Shown in pieces: positions 1 to 7,346 of a stretch of DNA of 64,000 bases. This stretch comes from JAMLJG01 sp035327585 (GTDB lineage: Bacteria > Verrucomicrobiota > Kiritimatiellia > CAIVKH01), in assembly GCA_035327585.1 (NCBI GenBank), contig DAOLDD010000017.1, positions 1-64,000 on the forward strand, in the 5' to 3' direction. How positions within the stretch are numbered: position 1 is the first letter of the stretch; every line of letters begins with the position of its first letter. A program made the translations under genes and the position numbers. The notes beneath the pieces are model-generated. The model saw only the letters and a program-made list of their open reading frames with translations. It did not search any database and was not told the DNA's origin.

Positions 1-17
1 ACGGGATGCAATCCCGT
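1..17. repeat. Perfect 7-bp inverted repeat at window edge
   Basis: ACGGGAT and ATCCCGT flank a 3-base GCA loop. It may be the end of a dispersed palindromic element cut by the window boundary. No coding signal is seen between here and the ppnP stop at 197. Confidence 0.5.
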
Positions 18-196
18 CGCTACAACCAACAGGACAAAACTTTCGCGAACCACTCCAGCAGCGACGACTCCCTTACGTGCCAGCGGGTAAATCGGTCCGC
101 GTGGGTCCGGATGGAATCAAGGTGGTGCTGAATCGCGGGGGATGGGGGCAGTCCCTGTGTCTGGGAGTTCGAGGACGACGATGAGGACGAGGACGA

Positions 197-520
197 TTAC
201 AGAAACGAGCAGATGTATTCCGTCACCCCGCCGTCGACGCGGATGTCGAACGCCGAGTTGGCCGGCACATCGAAATACGTTCCCACCGCATACGATGTCC
301 ACTCGGTCTGGTCCTTCAACCGCACCTCGCAGGAACCGGCGACGATTTCCATCCGTTCGGCCTTGCCGGTGTTGAAGGTGAACACGCCCGGGTAGATCAA
401 CCCGAGTGTTTTCTTGCTGCCGTCGGGGAAAAGCAGCGTGTGGCTCACCACCCGGCCTTCGAAGTATACGTTCGCCTTCACCACCACGCTGACCCCGTCA
501 AACTGGCTCGCCACATTCAT
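197..520 (-). CDS. ppnP: Pyrimidine/purine nucleoside phosphorylase (PpnP, YaiE/DUF1255 family)
   Basis: PpnP is a small cytosolic cupin that phosphorolyses many nucleosides to base plus ribose-1-phosphate, in salvage. The 107-residue product matches the family length and pattern throughout: N-terminal VVVKANVYFEGRVVSHT, then FPDGSKKTLG, then a GVFTFNTGKAERMEI stretch, and a C-terminal cupin strand FDVPANSAFDI. The start at 520 is chosen because GGAGG lies about 8 bases upstream and the family begins here; an in-frame upstream Met at 586 would add 22 residues unlike the family. It is divergent from aspS and stands alone. Confidence 0.88.
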   Translation of the reverse strand: MNVASQFDGVSVVVKANVYFEGRVVSHTLLFPDGSKKTLGLIYPGVFTFNTGKAERMEIVAGSCEVRLKDQTEWTSYAVGTYFDVPANSAFDIRVDGGVTEYICSFL

Positions 521-632
521 ATCGCGTTCCTCCCGTCCTGATTGCGGACTCGCGGCAGGATGTGAACCGGACCCCCGCGAACGCAATTCAAATCTATTGA
601 ATGCCGATGCGCCACCCCCTAGGATGCGCGGC

Positions 633-661
633 TTGTCATTGGCAAATGGTAGCTTTCATAC
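633..661 (+). promoter_or_regulatory. Candidate aspS promoter
   Basis: TTGTCA at 633-638, a 17-bp spacer and TCATAC at 656-661, 15 bases before the aspS start. The -10 is poor, so this is a weak call. Confidence 0.25.
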
Positions 662-675
662 GGGCGGAACAGATC

Positions 676-2460
676 ATGATGCGGACACATACGTGCGGGG
701 AATTGAGGCCGGAACACGCGGGCCAGACGGTACATCTCTGCGGCTGGGCGGATACGGTGCGCGACCACGGCGGGCTGATTTTTATCGACCTGCGTGATCG
801 CTACGGCCTGACCCAGGTCACGTTCGACCCGCGTGATTCGCAGGCGGCGTGGGATGCGGCGCAAGCGGCGCGCGGCGAGTTCGTCCTCCGCGTGACCGGC
901 GTCGTGCAGGCGCGTCCGCCCGAAATGGTGAACACGAAGCTGCCCACGGGCGGCATCGAGGTGCGCGGTTCGGCCATCGAAGTTCTCAACCGCAGCCAGC
1001 CGCCGCCGTTCCCGCTGGACGACGCGAAGGCCGCGAAGGTCGCGGAAGACCTGCGCCTGGAATACCGCTATCTCGATCTGCGCCGCAACCAGATGCAGCG
1101 CAACCTCGTCCTTCGCCACAAGATCACGCAGGCGATTCGCACCTACCTCGACAAGCAGCATTTCATCGAGGTCGAAACCCCGATCCTCACGAAGAGCACG
1201 CCGGAAGGCGCGCGCGACTATCTCGTGCCCAGCCGCGTGAGCCCGGGCTGCTTCTACGCGCTGCCGCAATCGCCGCAGCAGTACAAGCAACTCTGCATGG
1301 TCGCCGGGCTCGACCGCTATTTCCAGATCGCCCGCTGCTTCCGCGACGAGGATCTGCGCGCGGACCGCCAGCCGGAGTTCACCCAGGTGGACCTCGAAAT
1401 GTCGTTCCTCACGCCGGAGGACATTTATGCGCTGATCGACGGGCTGCTCGCGGATGTCATGGAGGCGTCGGGCCATCCGCGTCCCGCGCTGCCGCTGCCG
1501 CGCATGCCGTTCAGCCGGGCCATGAACAGCTACGGGTCCGACAAACCGGACACCCGCTTCGGCATGCTGCTGACGGACTTGAGCGATCTCTTCGCGGCGA
1601 CGCAATTCAAGGTCTTCGCGACCGTCATCGGCCAAGGCGGTGTGGTGAAAGCCATCAACGCCAAGGGACTCGGCGCCGTGTCGCAGGGCACCATCGACGG
1701 CTGGACCGCGCTGGCGAAGGAGTCGGGGCTCGGCGGCCTGGCCTTCATCCGCGTGCAGCCGGACGGGTCGTGGAAGTCTCCGATCGTGAAATTCTTCAGC
1801 GAGGCGGAACAGTCGGGCCTGCGCGAGCGGCTCGACATGCAGCCCGGCGACCTCGTCCTGTTCGCGGCGGACAAGCTGGATGTCGTGAACATCGCACTCG
1901 GACGCATCCGGCTGCTCGCCGGCGCGGAGGCGAAAGCCATCCCGGACAACGCCTTCGCGTTCACCTGGGTGACGGATTTCCCGCTCTTCGAACGCAGCGC
2001 CGAGGGCGGGCTGACCTCCGTGAACCACCCGTTCACCGCGCCGCACCCGGAGGATGTGGACCTCATCGAGCGCGACCCGCTCAAGGCGCGCGCGCTGGCC
2101 TACGACGTGATTCTGAACGGCGTCGAGCTGGGCGGCGGAAGCATCCGTATCCACGATTCGGACCTGCAGGCGCGCGCCTTCCGCGCATTGGGCCTCAGCG
2201 ACGAGAAGATCAAGACGATGTTCGGCCACATGATTGATGCGTTCAAATTCGGCGCGCCGCCGCATGGCGGTTTGGCGCTGGGCCTCGACCGCGTCGTCAT
2301 GCTGATGGTGGGCGCGGATAGTTTGCGCGACGTGATCGCCTTCCCCAAGACGCAGAAGGCCGTCGAGTTGATGATCAACGCCCCCGACCAGGTGGACGCG
2401 CGCCAGTTGCGCGATATCTGGATACAACTCGACCTGCCCGAGCCGGAAGCGAAGACCTGA
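676..2460 (+). CDS. aspS: Aspartyl-tRNA synthetase (class II)
   Basis: Charges tRNA-Asp, and possibly tRNA-Asn if the host uses the transamidation route, which cannot be decided here. The protein of about 594 residues has the bacterial layout: N-terminal OB-fold anticodon domain (HTCGELRPEH, GLIFIDLRDRYG), class II motif 2 near residue 222 (FRDEDLRADRQPEFTQ), the bacterial GAD insertion in the middle, and motif 3 near residue 536 (LGLDRVVMLM). ATG codons at 676 and 679 are equally possible starts. Reading from 601 would add 25 non-family residues and overlap the likely promoter. The long open frame on the opposite strand is a GC-codon shadow. Confidence 0.96.
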   Translation: MMRTHTCGELRPEHAGQTVHLCGWADTVRDHGGLIFIDLRDRYGLTQVTFDPRDSQAAWDAAQAARGEFVLRVTGVVQARPPEMVNTKLPTGGIEVRGSAIEVLNRSQPPPFPLDDAKAAKVAEDLRLEYRYLDLRRNQMQRNLVLRHKITQAIRTYLDKQHFIEVETPILTKSTPEGARDYLVPSRVSPGCFYALPQSPQQYKQLCMVAGLDRYFQIARCFRDEDLRADRQPEFTQVDLEMSFLTPEDIYALIDGLLADVMEASGHPRPALPLPRMPFSRAMNSYGSDKPDTRFGMLLTDLSDLFAATQFKVFATVIGQGGVVKAINAKGLGAVSQGTIDGWTALAKESGLGGLAFIRVQPDGSWKSPIVKFFSEAEQSGLRERLDMQPGDLVLFAADKLDVVNIALGRIRLLAGAEAKAIPDNAFAFTWVTDFPLFERSAEGGLTSVNHPFTAPHPEDVDLIERDPLKARALAYDVILNGVELGGGSIRIHDSDLQARAFRALGLSDEKIKTMFGHMIDAFKFGAPPHGGLALGLDRVVMLMVGADSLRDVIAFPKTQKAVELMINAPDQVDARQLRDIWIQLDLPEPEAKT

Positions 2461-2485
2461 GCGATTCGCGTCGCCGTGGATCGCA

Positions 2486-2977
2486 TTATTTGCGCGCGCG
2501 TGGTTTCCGCGTGCGATAGGCGACCCGGGGTTCGCGCGCGCGGTGCGTGGGGATCAGCGGGTTCTCCCAGCGCAGGTGGGGGAACCGGCCAAAATCCATG
2601 TCGGTCGAGCAGAGAATCAGGCCGTGCTCAATCGCCAGCGCCGCGAGGTGGGCGTCGTGGATGTGGCGGTGCCCGAGTCCGGGCTGGCTTAAAAGTTCAC
2701 GCAAAACGGACTGATGCCGTTCGGTCGGCTGGGGAATCCAGACATTGGGTTGGCCCAGCCAATGATCAACCTGCCTCCATGCGCCGGGAATGCTTTCGGA
2801 CATCAGGAACGCTCGAGGGTTGGTTACCAATCGCGCGAATCCGAGCAGGCTTTCCCACGGCAGACCGAGCCGTTCCTCGGATTGAAATCGTTCCTCCAGC
2901 CAGGCTTTTGCGGCAGCGTGCTGCGCGGATTTGGTGTTGAATGCGTAAACGAGAAGATTGGTATCGACGATCCTCAT
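2486..2977 (-). CDS. vapC: PIN-domain toxin (VapC family)
   Basis: Probable Mg-dependent ribonuclease toxin. Acidic residues of the PIN fold are visible: the first Asp in IVDTNLLVYAF, Glu in PWESLLGFARL, Asp in HIHDAHLAALA, and Asp residues in CSTDMDFGRF. A basic tail (RTRKPRARK) ends the protein. The ATG at 2977 forms an ATGA overlap with the antitoxin stop, the usual arrangement for translational coupling, and is preferred over the ATG at 2986. The frame is intact, so the module may be active. The RNA target cannot be predicted from sequence. Confidence 0.85.
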   Translation of the reverse strand: MRIVDTNLLVYAFNTKSAQHAAAKAWLEERFQSEERLGLPWESLLGFARLVTNPRAFLMSESIPGAWRQVDHWLGQPNVWIPQPTERHQSVLRELLSQPGLGHRHIHDAHLAALAIEHGLILCSTDMDFGRFPHLRWENPLIPTHRAREPRVAYRTRKPRARK

Positions 2978-3222
2978 TTGTGCCATGGCCCCTCAACCTC
3001 GTCCAACACATCATGAAGTTTGTCCAGCGATGCAACGAGACAGGGGCCCAAATCCACGCTTCGCGTGACGCTGCCGCGGATGGGGCGGGGTTTGTGGGCG
3101 GGGGCGTCGAGCCCGCGGCGGAGCGTTTCGTTTACGAGGTCGCGGAAGCGCACGCCGCGTTTGCGGCGGAGCGCTTCAAGGCGGGCGGCGACATCGTCGT
3201 CGAGGGTGAGGGTCGTTCTCAT
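2974..3222 (-). CDS. vapB: Ribbon-helix-helix antitoxin (VapB-like)
   Basis: Eighty-two residues. The N-terminal MRTTLTLDDDVAARLEALRR is a typical ribbon-helix-helix DNA-binding motif, and GVRFRDLVNETLRRGL is the second helix. The C-terminal half (to VEGPWHK) should wrap the PIN toxin. It is the first gene of the pair and overlaps vapC by 4 nt. An inverted repeat directly upstream is a plausible site for autoregulation by the complex. No other stability module is seen nearby. Confidence 0.82.
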   Translation of the reverse strand: MRTTLTLDDDVAARLEALRRKRGVRFRDLVNETLRRGLDAPAHKPRPIRGSVTRSVDLGPCLVASLDKLHDVLDEVEGPWHK

Positions 3223-3256
3223 GCATCAAGACATAAACCATTTGATGCGTTGATGT
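3223..3256. promoter_or_regulatory. Candidate VapBC operator
   Basis: GCATCAA (3223-3229) and TTGATGC (3242-3248) form a perfect inverted repeat with 12 bp between arms, and TTGATGT follows at 3250-3256. It abuts the vapB start codon, where ribbon-helix-helix antitoxins usually bind. The role is inferred. Confidence 0.5.
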
Positions 3257-3317
3257 CAAAATTGCGAGCTGCGTCGCGATGCTTGACAGGTGGAGCGGTT
3301 GCGGGCATGGGGTAGGC

Positions 3318-3956
3318 ATGAATGCATGGGCATGGTTGTGCGGGGTGCCGGGCGTGCTGCGGGGTTTCCGCGAAGCGGACGCGGCGACCGAGCCGGTGGA
3401 ACAGTTTTCCCGCTGGTTCGCGCTGGCGAAGCAGGCGCGTATTTATCAGCCCAACGCGTTCTCCCTTTCAACCGTGTCCGGCGGCATGCCGTCCTCACGG
3501 ATGTTGCTGCTGAAGGGATTCGACGCGCGTGGGTTCGTGTTTTACACGAATTATCACAGTCGGAAGGGACGCGAACTCGCCGGCAACCCGCGCGGCGCCA
3601 TGCTGTTTTTCTGGTCGGAACTGCACCGGCAGGTGCGCATCGAAGGCGTGCTGTCGCGCGTCACTACGGAGGAGTCGACCGCCTATTTCCATTCACGCCC
3701 GCGCGGCAGCCAGCTCGGCGCATGGGCATCCGCGCAGAGCGAGCCGTTGAAACGGCGCGAAGACCTCATCGCGCGGGAGGCCGATCTCGAGCGGCAATAC
3801 AAGGGACGCGAAGTGCCGCTGCCCCCGCATTGGGGCGGTTTCCGGTTGCTTCCGGATCGCTATGAATTCTGGCAGGGCCGCCGATACCGCCTGCACGACC
3901 GGCTGGTGTATGTCCGCGCAGGGAATGCCTGGCGGATTGAGCGGTTGTATCCGTAA
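3318..3956 (+). CDS. pdxH: Pyridoxamine 5'-phosphate oxidase
   Basis: FMN enzyme oxidising pyridoxine or pyridoxamine phosphate to pyridoxal phosphate. Family features are present along all 212 residues: NAFSLSTV, SSRMLLLKGFDARGFVFYTNYHSRKGREL (FMN and substrate strands), HRQVRIEGVLSRV, FHSRPRGSQLGAWAS, and the C-terminal PPHWGGFRLLPDRYEFWQG with a terminal WRIERLYP. The ATG at 3318 is preceded by GGGG. The reading frame opens at 3279, but those residues do not match the family. It stands alone, convergent with kdsD. The PLP-dependent AspAT and TrpB enzymes in this window would use its product. Confidence 0.93.
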   Translation: MNAWAWLCGVPGVLRGFREADAATEPVEQFSRWFALAKQARIYQPNAFSLSTVSGGMPSSRMLLLKGFDARGFVFYTNYHSRKGRELAGNPRGAMLFFWSELHRQVRIEGVLSRVTTEESTAYFHSRPRGSQLGAWASAQSEPLKRREDLIAREADLERQYKGREVPLPPHWGGFRLLPDRYEFWQGRRYRLHDRLVYVRAGNAWRIERLYP

Positions 3957-3960
3957 GGTT

Positions 3961-4056
3961 CTCCGGCGGCGGAGCGCCGGAGCTGCACCATCGAAATTTC
4001 GCCGGAGTCGCAGGCTGTAGTTCCGCCGCTCTGTCGGCGGAACATGTCGGAACTAC
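3961..4056. repeat. Cluster of GC-rich hairpins between convergent genes
   Basis: CTCCGGCG (3961-3968) pairs with CGCCGGAG (3975-3982). GTTCCGCCG (4020-4028) pairs with CGGCGGAAC (4035-4043), and GTAGTTCCG (4017-4025) can instead pair with CGGAACTAC (4048-4056). No T-tract follows, so this looks more like a dispersed palindromic element than a simple terminator, though it lies between convergent pdxH and kdsD. Confidence 0.55.
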
Positions 4057-4059
4057 ACA

Positions 4060-5034
4060 TCACAGGATCTTAAATTTCGGAAGATCCTGGATGTCGACCG
4101 TGCCGGCGAGGCGACCCTGCTCATCCATGACGACGAGGTCGTCGATGTTGTGTTTCTCGAAGAGGGCGAGGACTTCGACGGCGAGCTGGCCGGTGCGGAT
4201 GGAGATCGGTTTCGTGCTCATCATCCCGTCGATGACCTGGTTGGAGAGGTCGGGCAAGTCAATGTGCCGCCGCAAATCGCCGTCGGTGAAGATGCCGGCT
4301 ATCGTTCGGTCGGGATTGAGAACGACGACGGACCCGGAGCGCGCCTCGGACATCGCGATCACGGCGTCCTTGATGCGTGCGCCGCGCGGCACCGTGGCCA
4401 TCCGCGCGCCGGTGCGCATGATGTCGTCGACGCGGAGGAGCAGGGTGCGCCCGATCGCTCCGCCGGGGTGCAGCTTGGCGTAGTCCTCCTTGCGGAACCC
4501 GCGCGCGTCGAGCAGCACCATCGCGAGTGCGTCGCCCGCCGCGAGCGTCGCCGTCGTGCTCGCGGTGGGCGCCATGTTGAAGGGACAGGCCTCGGCGTCC
4601 ACGGCGACGGGAATAACAACGTCGCTGCAGCGCCCCAGCGCGCTGTCGCGCGAGCAGGTGAGGGCGATGATCGGCGTCTTGGCCCGCTTGACGGCGGGCA
4701 ACAGAGTCATCAACTCCTCGGATTCGCCGCTGTAGCTGAGGGCGAGGATGACGTCGCCGGGCGTGAGGATGCCCAACTCGCCGTGCATCGCGTCGGACGG
4801 GTGCAGGAATACGGCCGGGCTGCCGGTGCTGGTCAGCGTGGCGGCGATTTTCTGGCCGATCGGGATGTTTTTGCCGACGCCGGTGACGACGATCTTGTGG
4901 CCGCCGTTCAGCGCGGCGAGGATGCGGTCGATCGCCGCGGTGAACCCGCCATCCAGCGAGGCGCGGACCCGACGGAGGCCCTCGATTTCGACATCCATCA
5001 CTTCACGCGCGCGATCCAGATAGTTCTCAGTCAA
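4060..5034 (-). CDS. kdsD: D-arabinose-5-phosphate isomerase (KdsD/KpsF/GutQ family)
   Basis: Converts ribulose-5-P to arabinose-5-P, the first step to Kdo of lipopolysaccharide. The SIS domain carries VVTGVGKN, SPAVFLHPSDAMHGELG and LSYSGESEE; two CBS domains follow (VDDIMRTG, SGSVVVLN, GIFTDGDLRRHID, MMSTKPISI, IDDLVVMDEQG). I place the start at a TTG at 5034: GGGAGG lies 6 nt upstream and the 324-residue product matches the family length. An ATG-initiated frame from 5160 would translate the intergenic repeat pair and a terminator hairpin, which is unlikely. Lipid A acylation at 57.8 kb is consistent with LPS synthesis. Confidence 0.92.
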   Translation of the reverse strand: MTENYLDRAREVMDVEIEGLRRVRASLDGGFTAAIDRILAALNGGHKIVVTGVGKNIPIGQKIAATLTSTGSPAVFLHPSDAMHGELGILTPGDVILALSYSGESEELMTLLPAVKRAKTPIIALTCSRDSALGRCSDVVIPVAVDAEACPFNMAPTASTTATLAAGDALAMVLLDARGFRKEDYAKLHPGGAIGRTLLLRVDDIMRTGARMATVPRGARIKDAVIAMSEARSGSVVVLNPDRTIAGIFTDGDLRRHIDLPDLSNQVIDGMMSTKPISIRTGQLAVEVLALFEKHNIDDLVVMDEQGRLAGTVDIQDLPKFKIL

Positions 5035-5049
5035 GGGTGGCCTCCCGAT

Positions 5050-5096
5050 TTCCAACGTCTGTAAAAAATAGCGGGCGGCGCTTCCAACGTCTGTAA
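5050..5096. repeat. Tandem TTCCAACGTCTGTAA motif pair, kdsD upstream region
   Basis: Two copies, at 5050-5064 and 5082-5096, 32 bp apart; identity extends through the following AAAATA. On the kdsD strand they lie just upstream of its ribosome binding site. The same core recurs in pairs at 15.25 and 36.02 kb. Function unknown. Confidence 0.7.
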
Positions 5097-5133
5097 AAAA
5101 TAAAAGGGGCGCGGACCCGTCGGTCCGCGCCCC
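5091..5133 (-). terminator. Intrinsic terminator of the winged-helix gene
   Basis: GGGGCGCGGACC (5106-5117), a 4-nt loop, and GGTCCGCGCCCC (5122-5133) make a perfect 12-bp stem. On the minus strand it is followed by TTTTATTTTTT, supplied by the A-tract of the adjacent motif copy. Confidence 0.85.
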
Positions 5134-5174
5134 AATTGCCCGGCGTTGCCGCCGGGCCACATCCTGTGGTTCGT

Positions 5175-5798
5175 TTAGTCGCGGAACCGGTAGCCGACGC
5201 CGCGCACGGTCTGCACATATTCCGCGGCATCACCGAGTTTCTTGCGGAGGCCAGCAACCTGGACATCCACGGCGCGATCCGTAACCGGATAATCCTCGCC
5301 GCGCACGCCGGCGACGATCTGGTGCCGGTTGAAGACCCAGCCGGGATGGCGTGCGAGATGGTGCAGAATGCCGAATTCCGTGAAGGTGAGCTGAGGAACG
5401 GCGCGCCCTTTGTAGAGCACTTCGTGACGCCCCGGGTTGATGACGAGGTCGCCAATATCGATCCGCTCCATGTCTGCTCGCGCGCCCACGGGTTCGGCGG
5501 GTTTCACCGGGGTCGTCTTTGCGGAACTGCGTACCGCAATTTCCAGTTCACCCTGGCGACCGGTCCACATCAAGAGCGGCTCCGACTCGGTCCGCGCGCC
5601 GGATCGCAATTGCTCCAAAACGGCCATCCCTTCGCGCAGGGGGAGGACGAACGACAGTTCCACGGTGTTCGCGCCGGTGTTCACCGAGGTCCGACCACCG
5701 GCAATCACCGTCTGGTCGCCCCGCGCCCGAAGGGCAGCCCGGGCGGGTTTCGGCAGTTCAATCGTTCCACCTGTATCGCGATTTTTCGGCATGATCAT
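5175..5798 (-). CDS. Orphan OmpR/PhoB-type winged-helix regulator lacking a receiver domain
   Basis: The last 95 or so of 207 residues are a clear Trans_reg_C winged helix: IDIGDLVINPGRHEVLYKG, LTFTEFGILHHLARHPGWVFNRHQI, DRAVDVQVAGLRKKLGD and the terminal VQTVRGVGYRFRD. The first 110 residues are not a CheY-like receiver: no acidic pocket, phospho-acceptor Asp or Lys is seen. They read as a short alpha/beta region (VELSFVLPLREGMAVLEQL, GELEIAVRSS) ending in a Pro/Ala linker. No histidine kinase is adjacent. GGAG sits 8 nt before the ATG at 5798. Target genes unknown. Confidence 0.8.
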   Translation of the reverse strand: MIMPKNRDTGGTIELPKPARAALRARGDQTVIAGGRTSVNTGANTVELSFVLPLREGMAVLEQLRSGARTESEPLLMWTGRQGELEIAVRSSAKTTPVKPAEPVGARADMERIDIGDLVINPGRHEVLYKGRAVPQLTFTEFGILHHLARHPGWVFNRHQIVAGVRGEDYPVTDRAVDVQVAGLRKKLGDAAEYVQTVRGVGYRFRD

Positions 5799-5965
5799 GA
5801 TAATTTCTCCATTGAATGATGTTTAATACGTATGCAACTGGTGTGCCAACTTCTCGCAGCGAGCTGTGTGGGCAGTATAAGGCTTTGAATATAAACGGAT
5901 TGTGGCACGCGATAGTGATTGCAATGTTGTAGCTGATACTAATGTATAATACAATAATGTACTAA
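5799..5965. other. AT-rich intergenic stretch
   Basis: About 170 bp much richer in A/T than its surroundings; AT richness runs on into the end of the rsmB-like gene (to about 6005). It holds several TATA-like hexamers, including TATACT on the minus strand at 5874-5879 facing the winged-helix gene, but no convincing -35. No gene is seen. Confidence 0.5.
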
Positions 5966-7249
5966 TTATCTACAAATAGTACGATATTGAATTATTTTTT
6001 TGCGTAGCGAGCAGCTCCACATGCCGGTGCCGGGGCCTGCCGAAGGATGGATCAGGCAGGCGGGCGTGGTTGTGCCGCTGAGTGGATGAGTCGTGGGCTG
6101 GATGTGAACGCCGGGGTGCGCGTGAAGCACGGTGTCGATCACCGCTTCGGTTTCAACGCGCGTAAGGCTGCACACGGCGTAGATGAGGCGTCCGCCAGGT
6201 TTGAGGTGCGCGAGGGCACGATGGAGCAGTGAGCACTGGCGGTCGTGCTGGGTCGCGATGGATTCCCGCGAGGTGCGCCAGCGCGCGTCCGGCGCGCGAC
6301 CCCAGGTGCCCAGTCCGCTGCAGGGTGCGTCCAAAAGGATCCCATCAAACGAGCCGTCGATATTCCACGCCGTGGGATCGGACGGGATTGCGTGGACATG
6401 CAGATTCGTGTAGCCGGCGCTGCGTGCGCGACGCCGGGTTTCGTTCAGGGCGCTTTCCCGTATGTCCGTGCAAAGGAGGCGTCCTGAATTCCGCAGTTGT
6501 TCAAGCAAATGCAGGCTTTTCCCGCCGCCGCCGGCGCAGACGTCCCACCAGCTTTCGCCAGGTTGCGCGGAGCAGATTGTCCCGACCGCCTGGGAGGCGA
6601 TGTCCTGGATTTCCGCGCGATGATGCAGGAGGGGATCAAGGAGGGAGGAGGCGGGGGCGCCGTCAATCCGCAGGGCATCGGGCATCCGCTCGTCAATGTG
6701 TACAGCATGTCCTGCTGCGACGAGTGCGGCTTGAACGGCATCCCGCTGGCCGGCTCGGCATCGAAGCCAGAGCGGGGGCCGTCGCTGGATGGAGTCCACG
6801 AAACGTTCGAGGGATCGCGGCGTACCATCGTCCAGCAGTTCGGCGCCAGTCCACTCCGGGACCAACGCGGACACGGGCGGCACGTCCGACCAATTTTGGT
6901 GGCGGGCGAGGGCCTCCGCACGTTCCTGCAACGATGCGCTGGCGTCCGGCGCGTCCGCCCAAGTGGCCCAACAATTGAGCGCGGGATGGGCGGTTTCGCC
7001 GTCGAGCTGGCACGCGGCGGCGAGGGCGGAGGGAAAATCCGAAATGCGGTCGACCCAGCCTTTCCAGCGGAAGTAGGCGAACACCGCGGCGCTGAAAAAA
7101 CGGCGGTCGCGCGATCCGTACTGTCGGTTTTCGCGAAAAAGCATGGCGAGCGAGCGGTCCGCGGGGCGTCCGGCATCGACCGCCTCCCGCATCCGCGCGA
7201 CGATTGCAACCGCTTCGTCTGCTTGCCGTTGAATGGCTTCCTGACGCAT
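5966..7249 (-). CDS. RsmB/NOP-family RNA (cytosine-5) methyltransferase
   Basis: Probable 16S rRNA m5C methyltransferase. An N-terminal NusB-like helical region is followed by the Rossmann SAM domain: WWDVCAGGGGKSLHLLE (motif I), LLCTDIRESAL, DGILLDAPCSGLGTWGR (motif IV with Cys) and LIYAVCSLTRVETEAV (motif VI with catalytic Cys). Both cysteines of the mechanism are present. The ATG at 7249 gives 427 residues; longer starts would run into the divergent NDK gene or its Shine-Dalgarno. The tail (IIQYRTICR) is encoded by unusually AT-rich DNA, as if the original 3' end was replaced. rsmB is likely but not certain among paralogues. Confidence 0.82.
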   Translation of the reverse strand: MRQEAIQRQADEAVAIVARMREAVDAGRPADRSLAMLFRENRQYGSRDRRFFSAAVFAYFRWKGWVDRISDFPSALAAACQLDGETAHPALNCWATWADAPDASASLQERAEALARHQNWSDVPPVSALVPEWTGAELLDDGTPRSLERFVDSIQRRPPLWLRCRAGQRDAVQAALVAAGHAVHIDERMPDALRIDGAPASSLLDPLLHHRAEIQDIASQAVGTICSAQPGESWWDVCAGGGGKSLHLLEQLRNSGRLLCTDIRESALNETRRRARSAGYTNLHVHAIPSDPTAWNIDGSFDGILLDAPCSGLGTWGRAPDARWRTSRESIATQHDRQCSLLHRALAHLKPGGRLIYAVCSLTRVETEAVIDTVLHAHPGVHIQPTTHPLSGTTTPACLIHPSAGPGTGMWSCSLRKKIIQYRTICR

Positions 7250-7346
7250 TCCGGCATGCTTGCGGGTGCGCGTCGATTCGGCAAGTCCGCACTTGATCGC
7301 CGGGGCGCGGATCAATACGTTACGCCTTTCCAACGGAGGCTCTTTC

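Noticed and set aside
619..2427. 602-codon open frame antisense to aspS
   Set aside because: Composition-driven shadow: Arg/His/Ala-rich, no family pattern, lies exactly opposite a certain gene. Similar long antisense frames occur opposite accA, aguA, rnr and lepB.
5035..5160. N-terminal 42-residue extension of kdsD from an upstream ATG
   Set aside because: It would translate the repeat pair and the terminator hairpin; a TTG with GGGAGG gives the normal family length.
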